A stretch of DNA of 64,000 nt from NCBI GenBank assembly GCA_031761405.1, contig JASEVX010000001.1, forward strand, positions 20,118,977 through 20,182,976, given 5' to 3'. The translations under genes were made by a program, and so were the position numbers. The stretch is from Serripes groenlandicus (Eukaryota > Mollusca > Bivalvia > Cardiida > Cardiidae). The notes beneath the pieces are model-generated. The model was not told the origin of the DNA and did no database searches. It worked only from the letters and a program-made list of their open reading frames with translations. Shown piece after piece: positions 1-10,985 of this stretch. Each line of letters starts with the position of its first letter. Position 1 is the first letter of the stretch.

Positions 1-175
1 ACAGAGAAAGACGTAGAGACAGACAGAGACAGGCAGAGATAGACAGAGACAGACAGAGACAGACTGACAGAGACATACAGACAGAGACAGACAGACAGAG
101 ACAGACAGACAGACAGACGACAGACGACATACAGACAGACAGACAGACAGACAGACAGAGAGAGAGAGAGAGAGG
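1..175. repeat. GACA/GACAGA microsatellite
   Basis: The first 175 bases are nearly pure GACAGA/GACA repeats that end in a (GA)n run. It is a simple sequence repeat and nothing in it looks coding. Confidence 0.95.
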
Positions 176-1139
176 GTTACATATCAACCATATCAACATA
201 TGTAAGTACATCTGTGAAGCCGTACACGAATATTTGTTAGTGCATTTAAAACACATTGTGTATGACAAAACATATGCTAAATTGTAATCCAAAATTTAAC
301 GAAGTATTTATGACATGACCATATCGCATTTCAAAACAACGCAACATGTGTGTAAAAGGTATCATAGTTTCCTTATACTTCTTTGTCTGAGATCGCGTTC
401 AACCGAAGAAAGAAGCAACATTATCATTGACGTTCAATGATAATAATAACTTTTTTCATTTACCACAATGTTTCTTACAACTTATTCGCTTTTTTCTTTC
501 ATTTATTGAGTTTAAATATATAACATCAAAGCTTTTTAACTCTTTCAGCGTCGAATTGTTTAAAGTAGACTCTTCCATTTTCAAAATCGGGCGTATCCAT
601 TTCTCATGTAATAATTGTTTTTGACTGTTTTGATGAATAAAAGGCAAACAATATTGATTTCAGGTGAGACAGCTCGTTACGAGCTGACTCACCTGAATCT
701 GTATTGTTTCCAAAAACCTCACTATTGCCATTGGCGCTGAAAGAGTTAAAGGGTGGGCTAAGTGCACCCTTGATACATTTTCATTTACACAATCGCATTT
801 TACATGTGGATAATTATACCCCTTTCCCTTATATATTTTATCCTTTAATTTGTAGAGGATGAATACATGTATACAGTGTATGAGCCCGTCCGTTGGAGGA
901 GGTACAAATTAGCTTTTTTGGACACTGGAGATCCAGATCAGCCTGTTCATACGCACAGTCTTTTCAAGATGTTACTCATACCAAAATGTTAGATACTTCT
1001 CTTAACTTATGTAGATTCTGATCATACGGAGCATGTGGACAGTATGATCTCAACCTTCACTGTTTTGAAATGCCGACTTGCACCTTTTCCCGTTGTATGG
1101 CTCATATGACATTTAAAAACGGGTTTTCTGCTCAAGGAA
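176..1139. other. Non-coding stretch, no gene recognised
   Basis: Both strands carry only short random frames here. A small inverted repeat built around GAGCTGACTCACCTGAA lies near 660-700. I see no gene, RNA or named repeat. Confidence 0.5.
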
Positions 1140-2326
1140 GGTAAACCTCTATAAAACAACACTTGAATCTTCTCCAGTGATAATTGTTTTTAATACAATC
1201 TAACTTCTTCATAGCAACACCTCTACAGAACCACATGTTTGCTATGCCCCCGCTCTATGACGCTCTGGTATCATAGATACCATGGTATCTGGTAAACCTC
1301 TCTAAAACAACACTTGAATCTTCTCCAGTGATAATTTCCTTTAATACAAACTAACTTCTTCATAGCAACACCTCTCTAGAACTACATGTTTGCTATGCCC
1401 CCGCTCTTTGATGCTCTGGTATCATAGAAACCATGGTATCTGGTAAACCTCTCTAAAACAACACTTGAATCTTCTCCAGCGAGAATTTCCTTTAATACAA
1501 TCTAATTTCTTCATAGCAACACCTCTCTAGAACCACATGTTTGCTATGCCCCCGCTCTATGACGCTCTGGTATCATAGATACCATGGTATCTGGTAAACC
1601 TCTCTAAAACAACACTTGAATCTTCTCCAGTGAGAATTTCCTTTAATACAAACTAACTTATTCATAGCAACACCTCTCGAGAACTACGTATTTGCTATGC
1701 CCCCGCTCTATGACGCTCTGGTTTAATAGATACCATGGTATCTGGTAAACCTCTCTAAAACAACACTTGAATCTTCTCGAGTGAGAATTGCCTTTAATAC
1801 AAACTAACTTCTTCATAGCAACACCTCTCTAGAACTACATGTTTGCAATGCCCCCACTCTATGACGCTCTGGTTTAATAGATACCATGGTATCTGGTAAA
1901 CCTCTCTAAAACAACACTTGAATCTTCTCGAGTCAGAATTGCCTTTAATACAAACTAACTTCTTCATAGCAACACCTCTCTAGAACTACATGTTTGCTAT
2001 ATCCCCGCTCTATGACGCTCTGGTATCATAGATACCATGGTATCTGGTAAACCTCTCTAAAACAACACTTGAATCTTCTCCAGTGATAATTTTCTTTAAT
2101 ACAAACTAACTGCTTCATAGCAACACCTCTCTAGAACTACATGTTTGCTATGCCCCCGCTCTTTGATGCTCTGGTATCATAGAAACCATGGTATCTGGTA
2201 AACCTCTCTAAAACAACACCTGAATCTTCTCCAGTGAGATTTTCCTTTAATACAAACTAACTTCTTCATAGCAACACCTCTATAGAACTACATGTTTGCT
2301 ATGCCCCCACTCTATGATGCTCTGGA
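1140..2326. repeat. 151-bp tandem satellite, about 7.9 copies
   Basis: Units begin with GGTAAACCTCTCTAAAACAA at 1140, 1291, 1442, 1593, 1744, 1895, 2046 and 2197, so the spacing is exactly 151 bp every time. The last unit stops near 2326. Each unit ends in a perfect palindrome around ACCATGGT (GATACCATGGTATC). Copies differ by scattered point changes but hardly any indels, which suggests a fairly young array or one kept uniform by conversion. It has no spacer/direct-repeat structure and no open frame. Confidence 0.95.
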
Positions 2327-3060
2327 TACTTGACCCAATGCTCATCAGACTGAAGCAATAACTGCGAACTGGCGAAATGGACATCATGACGTATGTTGAT
2401 GCTGTTTCTCACTTAGTTAAATTAAAGTGAATATGTACAATATGAGTTAATATATGTTTTAAATCCGTCTACACATAAATATTTCAAGATGTGCTATTTA
2501 TATCTATTTTGTGCTATGCATGTTTATCAGTTATCAGATATATTTGTGTTTGTCTTATATTTATGAACAACTTTTCCAAATTTAGAAACACAACTTTTCA
2601 GTACAGTATAGCAATTTTCGCCAAGTATCGCATATCAACTCAATTGTTACACCAAACAATACATCCCCCCATCCCCTAACACTATAAGGAAGAATTAAAG
2701 GTTTGGAAAGCGAGAACACACTGATTTTCCAAATGTACTTGTGCCCCTTCTTCCCATTTTGTTATGTGATAAGCTAGACATTTCACACCTAATTTTGCTC
2801 CACATTTTGTTAACACAGAACAGTGTTTATTTTCTTTTGACTGATACATAGTACATCGTCATACAATCACATACAAAGTACATGAAAACATGAACACGAA
2901 CGGAATAGAAATACAAAAAGAAAAAAAGAAAAGAATAAGAGAAAAAAAACGAAAAAACGAAAGGAGAATAAAAAAGAGAGTTTACTGCAAGATTTAGAGG
3001 ACAAACAATTCACATTACTTTTTAAAGAGAAGAAAATAAAATAATGGCAAATATTGTTCG
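2327..3060. other. Non-coding, purine-rich tract
   Basis: No coding signal is visible. An A/G-rich tract covers about 2908-2975. It lies just beyond the 3' end of the minus-strand LINE fragment and may be its degraded tail. Confidence 0.4.
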
Positions 3061-3073
3061 GTGTGAAATCAAA

Positions 3074-4035
3074 TTATGGCAATGTTAACGATCTTTGTTT
3101 TAAGGCTTCTTTTATAAACTTAGCTACGTTGCATAATGTTACTTTGTTTTTACATTTGAGCAAATCAAGAAATTTGAACGTTGACGGCTTTTTATAATAG
3201 TATTTAGGGATATATTGTCTACGTAAATCGTTAAAAGTTGAGCATACACATATTAAAAGGAAAGCAGTCCTCAATGTCATTATAATTACAACACAAAAAA
3301 TAACGTAAATTTCTATCTATCCTATCCCTCCCATACCTTCCCGTTAAAGTATGCAAAGGTAAAATGTTTAATCTAAGTTTTGTGATATATGGGCGTAAAT
3401 TATGAGAGACAAGATCAAGATATTCTTCGTATTCAAACAACAATTTAAAATTGTTATACACATCTAAAGAAGGACTTTGTAGTACACTACCAGACCATTC
3501 CTGGATAAAAACGTCAATGACACGTACTTTGAATATGTAATGGAAATATTTTAAGTTCAATGATATGCGCTGTCAAATACATCCGCAAAACCATATGAAC
3601 ATACACCTTTTTCAAATTATATATCCAGTTGATTTTACCCGTATTACATTCTGCAACTCCATTTTTGTAAACTTTTCTTAGTAAGATATTTTTTAGTAGA
3701 TAATTTACACCAATACTTATTTTGACATAACTCATTATATACAGTGGGTAACGACCAAGTTCGCCATATATTCCATTACTACTTGTATTTGGTTTAACAT
3801 TTAAAATACGTTTGCAAAACTTGAGATGTATTCGTTCTATTGTTTAAGATTTACAGTTTCCCCATACCTCACTGGCGTATCCAAGTATAGATCCAACAAA
3901 TGAATCAAACAGCTGACATAGTAACTTAGGTTTTAATGGGAGATTTTTACAATTTGATAATAGAACATAAAGGGCTTTTATCGCTTTTAACGCAAGCAAA
4001 TGCAAATTGTGTCTATACCTTACAGTGACGGATAC
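3074..4035 (-). pseudogene. LINE ORF2 C-terminal fragment
   Basis: Minus-strand frames read, across frameshifts, like the region after the reverse transcriptase of non-LTR retrotransposons. There is a segment like SILGYASEVWG near 3890, then a fragment with ELGRYPL, then LTGRYGRDRIDRN followed by a cysteine-rich CCNYNDIEDCF patch at 3230-3350, and finally KFIKEALKQR at the end. A thumb, a short R-rich Cys patch and an Arg-ending tail in this order are typical of the 3' end of CR1/L2-like or I-like ORF2. At least three frames are needed, so it is dead. The RT core itself is not present upstream. Confidence 0.65.
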
Positions 4036-4105
4036 ATTTTGAGAGAGGATTGTTTCAAAAACATAAACCTATCTTAAAGAAACAAATGATCATTGTTTAA
4101 TTTTT

Positions 4106-4400
4106 TAACTCTTTCCAACATACAGATGTTTTATGATGCCTCTACAGCAGACAACGTTTTTTAAACATTGTGACAAAAGGAGATTGTTCAAATTGAACAA
4201 TTTATACAACAATTGTACTAACATTTTAATTTTATACATGTAGATTTGTTTCATATCTTTGTCTCCATTTTTTCAACGTCGTTATACTATGCTGCCTATA
4301 TGGGAAAGGATTTATATACTTTTCATACAGAATTTAAAACATTGTTGAAAATGGATTTTTACAAAGGGTTAAAATTTAGGTCAAATGCTGCAGATGTGTC
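4106..4400. mobile_element. Palindromic MITE family P, degenerate copy
   Basis: It starts AACTCTTTCCAACATACAGA and carries CTACAGCAGAC, then CATTGTGACAAAAGGAGA next to a GTTCAAATTGAAC palindrome. It ends near GCTGCAGATGTGTC. This is the order seen in the better copies of the family (for example 61605-61836), but it has been lengthened by other sequence. Confidence 0.55.
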
Positions 4401-4417
4401 AAATGTAATCTGTATCA

Positions 4418-4660
4418 ATTTGTTTGTTTGTTTGTTTGGAGTTTAACGCCGCTTTCAACAGCTTTGGTCATATCACGGCGGTCAGTGCACCTACCCATGT
4501 TTTCCTGGCTTTCCCACACGAGTATTTACACAACATTCTTTCGAAGCCACTGACTACTTTCTCACATAGATCAGAGGTGAGAGGCAATGGAAAACATCGC
4601 CCGAAAGAATGTCGCCGCAACCGGGTATCGAACCCGTGACCTCCAGATCACGAGTCAGTA
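4418..4660 (-). mobile_element. tRNA-derived SINE, family B
   Basis: Read on the minus strand, a tRNA-like head with a B box (GGTTCGATACCCGG) is followed by GACATTCTTTCG, a body ending GCCGCCGTGATATGACC-like, the tail GTTGAAAGCGGCGTTAAAC and a short (AAAC)n run. The 3' half matches the copies at 46237 and 61057. The A box is missing, so the copy is 5'-truncated. Confidence 0.75.
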
Positions 4661-4762
4661 ATCTGTATCAAGGAAATGGTAAAATTGCAAACAAAAACAT
4701 CAGAGAATCTATGTGAAACTTCAGAGAATTATCTTATAACATTCATATAATTTTATTTACAG

Positions 4763-4963
4763 CTTATAGACGCTTTCTGATGCCTCTTAAAAACAATATG
4801 ACCAAAGGAGAAATTGCTCAAAACAAGCAATTTCACCTCTTGCCACAATGTTTTCAACTTTGTTCTATCATTATACGTTCATTTACAGGGATTTTCCATG
4901 TTTTTGCATGATTATTTTTTAAAGTAGTCTGCTGCAGATTTGTAGTATGTGGGAAAGGGTTAA
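4763..4963. mobile_element. Palindromic MITE family P
   Basis: The core ACCAAAGGAGAAATTGCTCA is followed by its inverted partner around AGCAATTTCACCTCTTGCC. The right arm has TCTGCTGCAG and ends TATGTGGGAAAGGGTTAA. The left end lacks the AACCCTTTCCC terminus. Confidence 0.75.
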
Positions 4964-5262
4964 ACCATTTCCGAAATAAAACCAAAATTGCAGCCAATAA
5001 CTTTGAAAACATCTAGGCACAAATATGGAAAGTCTCTATAAATGAAAGTAAAATGGTTACTGAATGTAGTTGAAAATGATGTGGCAAAAAGTAATAGCAG
5101 TACATGTAGTAGGAATGTTTCATTGCCTCCATATATGGAGAGCACTATTCATATACAACATACAAGGGACACACACTATTATAAATCGATGAAGAAACAT
5201 GAAACAAAAACAATAATATCTAATTATCCATAGCAAATGTTCATATCCAGTGGATGAAGGAA

Positions 5263-5485
5263 TCTGCCGTGGTCGAGTGATTAGCGTCAGGAATTTGATA
5301 CAGGACATCCCGGGTTTGATCCCCAGTCACGGCACTACAGTCATGGTGGAGTGCCCTTGGGCAAGACACATTTCCTAGTACATGTACTGGTTTGTTTACC
5401 CAGGAATCATGTATAAGTGAACTGTCGCCGTAAATAACTGAAATAATGTTGAAAACGGCATAAAACCCCAATAAAACAAACTAAC
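5263..5485 (+). mobile_element. tRNA-derived SINE, family A
   Basis: The tRNA-like head GCCGTGGTCGAGTGATTAGC (A box) is followed by GGGTTTGATCCCC (B box). Then comes a conserved body with GTGGAGTGCCCTTGGGCAAG and the 3' tail GTTGAAAACGGCATAAAACC ending in AATAAAACAAA. Other copies of this family lie at 11217-11408 (minus) and 26396-26535. It is full length by family structure. Confidence 0.8.
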
Positions 5486-5770
5486 AATAAGAGTTGTGGG
5501 CAATTGTGACTGCAAGATGTCTAAGCATGCAGTCTGCAAGGGAAAGGGTTAACATTTAGGACAATTTTACAAGTTAAGCTTTTACCTAAAATGACATGTA
5601 ATGCACCTGTCCACACTATACTTATCCTTATATAAAGATACTTATTTCCTGTTTTCTGAAATTTTCCTATCTATTATCTTTTTGTTTTTGATTTGAAAGA
5701 GTATTCATCTAAAGTATTCTGATACAATTCGTAAACCCTCTTCCTCATACAACAAATTGAGGCAAAAGTC

Positions 5771-5973
5771 AAAAATGCAGACGACTTTTGAATGTGACAA
5801 AAGGAGAAATTGCTCAAAAAGCGCAATTTCTCCTTTTTCATGATTATTTTTACTATCTACTTTTACCTCCTTTTCTCATTATTTTCAACTTTATTTAATT
5901 ATTATACCATTATTAATATAGATTTTTCACATTTTTGCCAAGACGTTTCAAAGTCTGCTGTGGGAAAGGCTAA
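5771..5973. mobile_element. Palindromic MITE family P
   Basis: GACAAAAGGAGAAATTGCTC pairs with GCGCAATTTCTCCTTTTTC to make a strong hairpin. The right side keeps GTCTGCTGTGGGAAAGGCTAA. Confidence 0.7.
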
Positions 5974-7073
5974 AATCATCTATTGATATTTCAAATCACC
6001 CAACTTTTTTCAACAAACCTTTGTTTCTAAGTCAGTTTATTTAATCCAGTAACCAATGCAGTCCTTGGTTTGTGTGTCCTAGCTGGCTTGCTCCTATCCC
6101 ACGACTGCCTAATATATCGATAACAGTGTCTTTAAATTCACCCCTGATGTTTATCACTATAAAGCCCTGCAAGGAAAAAATAACACTATCACAATAGTCA
6201 GCTATCATTAAAAAGAAAAGGCAGGGAGAGAATGAGGTTAAAACCGGAAAATTCTACGTCGGCTGTCATTTATAAATAGACTTTACACCAAGAGTTTACA
6301 AATCATGTTGAGTTGTTATGGTCTCCAATTGCTCTTTACGATAACTAGGTTATCTACCTCTGATAACTATTCAATTTCGCATGCGTATTCATGTGAATTT
6401 TACTTCCGGGGAATACTTTCGAATAGTCATTCAATCGAAAAAGAACAACATTGCTAACACTGTGGAGAATTTGATAAAACAAAGTTATACCCTTCCCGGT
6501 CCGTCTCTTTTCCCTACCGAGAGTAGATTGACAAAGGAATTTCCAACATGGGAATGTTCACTGATGATGATTTATTGTTTTGTTTATCATCAATATCGCG
6601 GAATTAACAGACGAACAAAATGTATGTTTACTGAATGATAAATGTGGATGGTGTATGAGAGGCACGATTTATTGGTCTGGAATTAGATTAATAAGAACTA
6701 CAAAAGTGTATTAGTGGAAATGAAAATTAAACTGGCAAATAGGAGAAGCTGCTCATTATGATAATTTTTTTCTTCTGCCACAATGTTTTCAAAAGTGATC
6801 TGCTGCTGATGTGTCAGCTGGGGAAAAAGGGTTTAGTTATAATTTCAAAAGCGTAGTCATGTACGTCAGTGGCACATTTTTAACCCTTTCCTACTTGCAA
6901 ACACATTTTGATGGGTCATTGATGCGTCTGCAACATACAATTATTGTAAATATAATGGCACTTGTTTATAATGAGCAATTTCACCTTTTACATTAATGTT
7001 ATTTAATTCAATAATTCTCCTATCATTTTTAAATAGTGATATTCATGTTGTTGTTTAAGCTCTTCTTTTGCAG

Positions 7074-7345
7074 ATATGAGCCGTCCCGCAAGAAAACCAA
7101 CATTGTGGCATCTGCGTAATGTGTTGACCAGATCTAGCTTGCGCTGTCCGCACATACTGATCTGGATCGACACATTCCACCTCAGAGGGGGGGAGGGGAA
7201 TAGAATAATGATTCCCGAAAAAGAAAATCCACAGGAGGCGAACCGTGTCTGTCCAAGTAAACCTGCGCGGCATGACTGAGGCTGATCCGTGTCGACTCTT
7301 TACGTAGAGACCACAATGTTTGTTTTCTCGCGAGACGGCGCATAT
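7074..7345. mobile_element. MITE family Q (ATATGAGCCG ends), copy 1
   Basis: The element opens ATATGAGCCGTCCCGCAAGA and closes with the near inverse ending GCGCATAT. AAAACCAACATTGTG lies near the left end and CACAATGTTTGTTTTC near the right, so both ends carry an inverted repeat of about 30 bp. The same ends bound a second copy at 47796-48039. The minus-strand frames inside are shadows. Confidence 0.8.
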
Positions 7346-8852
7346 GTTGAATGTATATTTAACTCTTTCCCACCTACAGACGCATTTAAGCAACTTTTGT
7401 CCAGATGTTTTCAATGTCGTCTGCTGTAGACTTTTTTTAACCCATATGCAGCTGATGACTTGGGAGATGTGTAGGCCAAACTTTGGAAAGTCTTAAAAAA
7501 AAAAATGGTACAGTTTGTACTTTGTGACAAAATGAGGAATTGCTCTGAAGAGAATTGTATCCTTTTACCACAAGGTTTCTAAATATCTTCTGCGTGTGGC
7601 ATTTGTAAATTTGACTATTGCACATTAAAGATATAATCAAGTTCAATTTTTATTTTCATATTTATCCCCTTTAACTCATTCCCACTTGCCGATGTATTTT
7701 GACACATCTGCAGCAGGCAGGATTTGAAAATATTGAGGCAAAAGGAGAATATACTTTTTACCCTTCCCACGTAATTACCTAATACAACTGTAGATCATCA
7801 ATAGCAATTTTCGTGAATATTAATGAGATCTTTATGACCTGCATATCTTTGAAGATATGACCCCTGCAGCGGTTATAGCTTGTTAATTAGGCAATCAGTC
7901 ATGCAAGCGTGAAATCGATGTATACAAGCGGATTATACAATCGCCGACAGAGTAACACAGTATGAATTGAATAGTAAAATACACAGTTAGTTAGATATTT
8001 CAATTAGCTTCCATAAACTATAATTTAAAGTACTGAAAACATTGTGACAAAAGCGGAAATTTCTTATGATGAGCAATTTTTGAATGAAGCAATGTTTTTA
8101 ATTTCTTTCAATTATAAATCATATTTAGAGATATCAATTGATTTTGTCTACATGCTGTTAAAGTCATCTGCTGCAGACTATAACACTCTGACTGGATTCA
8201 GTAACCTTCTTCCCCTGGTGACAATATTTCTAAACAGATCGGATGAATTTTGGTAAAAATGTCGCCCAAGAAACATTAATTTTGTTTTAAAATGTTTTCA
8301 CATCAAGCCAGTACTTTTGGACAGGATTTTTGATGAGGCAGCAACCCAAGTTCCTCATAGCATTCAATTATATTAACAATTTTGAAAGCAGCCCCACCTA
8401 AAGAAATTATTTTGAAATCTGTCCATTGGTGAGAGAAGTTGTTACTAGGAAATTGTTAACAGGCCATCGTGGGATGGCTGTGAAAACTTGTTGAAATCGA
8501 CATTAAGACATAAACATAAATCCATTAATCATTTAGCCATGATGTTTTAAATTAAACTTTAAAAAATAAGTAAAGTTGCATTTCTAGTCAATTCATTGTT
8601 GTTTTCGCACGCCTCGCTGATTGCTTTGTCTACGTCCGAAATTTTGTCAAAAGGTAGTCCCCGGAAGGAGAATATTGAGTAACGTCCCTTGGCAATCAAT
8701 AGACGTTACCTTGTTATCGTAAAGAGCAATTATATTCACATTTTGTGCTCCTTACAGGCTATTGAAAACCTAACCTACTTTAGATTTTGAATGGACTGCT
8801 TCAATACCCTGTTCATTGTATATACTTCTCCATATTGTATAACTTGTTTAAT

Positions 8853-9080
8853 TAATCCTTGCCCACATACAACTTATCTGCAGCAGACCACTTTGAAATG
8901 ATCTTCGCAAAAATGTGGAAACGCATTATAAATGAAAGTATGAATATTGAATAGAATTGAAATCACTGTGGCAAAAGGACAAATTGCTCAATAAGGGAAA
9001 TTTCTTATGTTGCCACAATGTTTACAAAAGTTGTCTGCTGCAGAGGTGTCAGAAAGTGTATGTATGTGGGAAGGGTTTAA
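8853..9080. mobile_element. Palindromic MITE family P
   Basis: The left arm is TCCTTGCCCACATACAACTT with CTGCAGCAGACC. The middle has GTGGCAAAAGGACAAATTGC and TTGCCACAATG. The right arm is GTCTGCTGCAG to TATGTGGGAAGGGTTTAA. It is one of the fuller copies (228 bp). Confidence 0.8.
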
Positions 9081-9341
9081 ACAAATACATTTGTATTCAT
9101 TAAACAGATAAAACGTTTTCAAATTTGATGGGTCAATATTAATTTATATTCTTTCAAATTTGTTCTACATTTTAGACAATGTATGCCTCTTTCAACAGAA
9201 ATTCAGTTATACATCTGTATTACAGCATTATATTTCTATATTGCTAATACCAATGGAAAGTTTATGACTTTGATAATTCTTTCCCTCATGCATTTCTTTT
9301 TCATATCAAAGAATTGTACAAAGGTTTGTTAGCCAGTGCTC

Positions 9342-9479
9342 TTTAACCCTTTCGCACATACATGAAATATGCAACAGAAGACTTAAATCATTATGAGCCA
9401 TTTCTTCTTTTGCCACGATGTCAAACGTCTTCTGCTGCTAATGCATCAAAATATTCTATATGATGGAAAGAGGGATTAA
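9342..9479. mobile_element. Palindromic MITE family P, short copy
   Basis: Begins TTAACCCTTTCGCACATACA and ends GATGGAAAGAGGGATTAA. The central hairpin has lost most of its left half, and TTGCCACGATG and TCTTCTGCTGC remain. Confidence 0.75.
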
Positions 9480-9755
9480 AAAACTTCATTGATGTCCTAA
9501 AGATTCTCAATTTTGACTTTATATATGTATATTTTACTGTAAAGAATATATTAATAGGCTTGATATAAGTGATTAGTAATGCAGATGACTAACTTACGGA
9601 TATCACAATCAAGTGTTTACAGTGCAATATTCTTTGAAATAAGGGGGCTCTATCAGTCAAGATGACAGTCATGAATATATGTGAGAAGATTGTTAAACAT
9701 TCGTTTTAAAGCATTTTCAACAGTACTGTTGAATTTGTGTTAGTGGTCACATCTG

Positions 9756-9986
9756 TTAACGCTTTCCTTCATATCTGACACCTTTCTGACACCACTGCAG
9801 CAGACCACTTTTGAAAACATTACGACAACAGGAAAGATTGCTCATGATGAGCAATTTCTCCTTTTGTCACAATGTTTTTAACTTATTCTATAATTGTTCT
9901 TTTATTTATTGAGAGTTTCCATATGTTTTACTAAACGTTTTTAAAGTCATCTGCTGCAGATGGTGTTGTATGTCGGAAAGGTTTAA
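9756..9986. mobile_element. Palindromic MITE family P
   Basis: Full-length copy (231 bp). TTAACGCTTTCC end, CTGCAGCAGACCAC, then AAAGATTGCTCATGATGAGC with the partner AATTTCTCCTTTTGTCACAA, TCTGCTGCAG, and TATGTCGGAAAGGTTTAA end. Confidence 0.85.
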
Positions 9987-10142
9987 GCAACCAATTTGTT
10001 TTAAGCATTTAATACATTTTATTTTTTATTTTGGCTTGTATTATGCGCAGCCACCTGTGTTCAGCAGCCAAATTTCAATTTCCCCCTTGGTGACTACCTT
10101 AGGCAAGTTTGACTGTATTTCACTTCCTTTGGTGGTGAATTG

Positions 10143-10437
10143 ATTGATTTGGGGTTTAACGCATTTTTCAACAATTTTTCAGTTATATGACTGAGGCAGT
10201 AATGATATGTTTCGTGGCTTTCTCACACAGGTACTTCACACAATTAACAGTCTTTCCAAGCTGTTTTTTTTTTCCCACATAGACTAATAGTCCATTGGTG
10301 GAAGCCCAATGACCCTTGTCGCATTGACTTTTGTCAAACGTCCAAAAGAATGTTGGCCGAGTTGGTGTTCAAACTCACAATGCCTGGGTTGACAGCCAAA
10401 GTTGCTACTAACTTATCTACCGCTGCCTACTGGTGGT
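10143..10437 (-). mobile_element. SINE family B
   Basis: In inverse orientation it has the GGGGTTTAACGC tail, a TTCTTTCCAAGC-like body and a head with GTTTGAACACC-like B-box remnants. Its order matches the copies at 46237 and 61057. It is diverged. Confidence 0.6.
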
Positions 10438-10522
10438 GAACTCAATACCTTTGTTCATGCTAAATTTATTTTATAAAAATTACAAATTTCTTCACCATTC
10501 AAAACAACAAACTTTCATATAT

Positions 10523-10640
10523 ATCCCTTTCCCACATATAGACGCTTTTTGTCACATCTTCAGCAGACCTATTTTTGGTTAACATTGTGACAAAGGGAGC
10601 AATTACTCGTAATGTGCATTTTTTCCCTTTACCACAATGA
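10523..10640. mobile_element. Palindromic MITE family P, left half
   Basis: ATCCCTTTCCCACATATAGA, CTTCAGCAGACC, then CATTGTGACAAAGGGAGC and CCCTTTACCACAATG. The copy stops after the central hairpin. Confidence 0.7.
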
Positions 10641-10985
10641 TTTCAATTCTAGTCAATAATTACGCTTATGAAGGTAAGAAGAAGTTAAAGTCACAATAGT
10701 TAATAAAATATACTACACCATATGTAAATTAACTGTTATCCGAGTATATACACAAGATGCATAGTGTTAAATAATAACCCATTTTTGAATTCTTAATATT
10801 TTCTATACTCCATTCGTTGTTCTTGTTTATAATAATAACTTTGAACAAAGTTATATAAATGTGTATTGATCAGCCTCCTATTTCATTTCACTTGTCTGTA
10901 TTTCATTTAAAGATATGTGTAAAGTCAATGAGAAAAGAAGCCGGTTTAAACGACCATACAATTCATTTATGCGTCCAGTCAATAA

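Noticed and set aside
7055..7414. 119-aa minus-strand frame and its plus-strand partner
   Set aside because: Both cover MITE Q copy 1 and read through its inverted ends.
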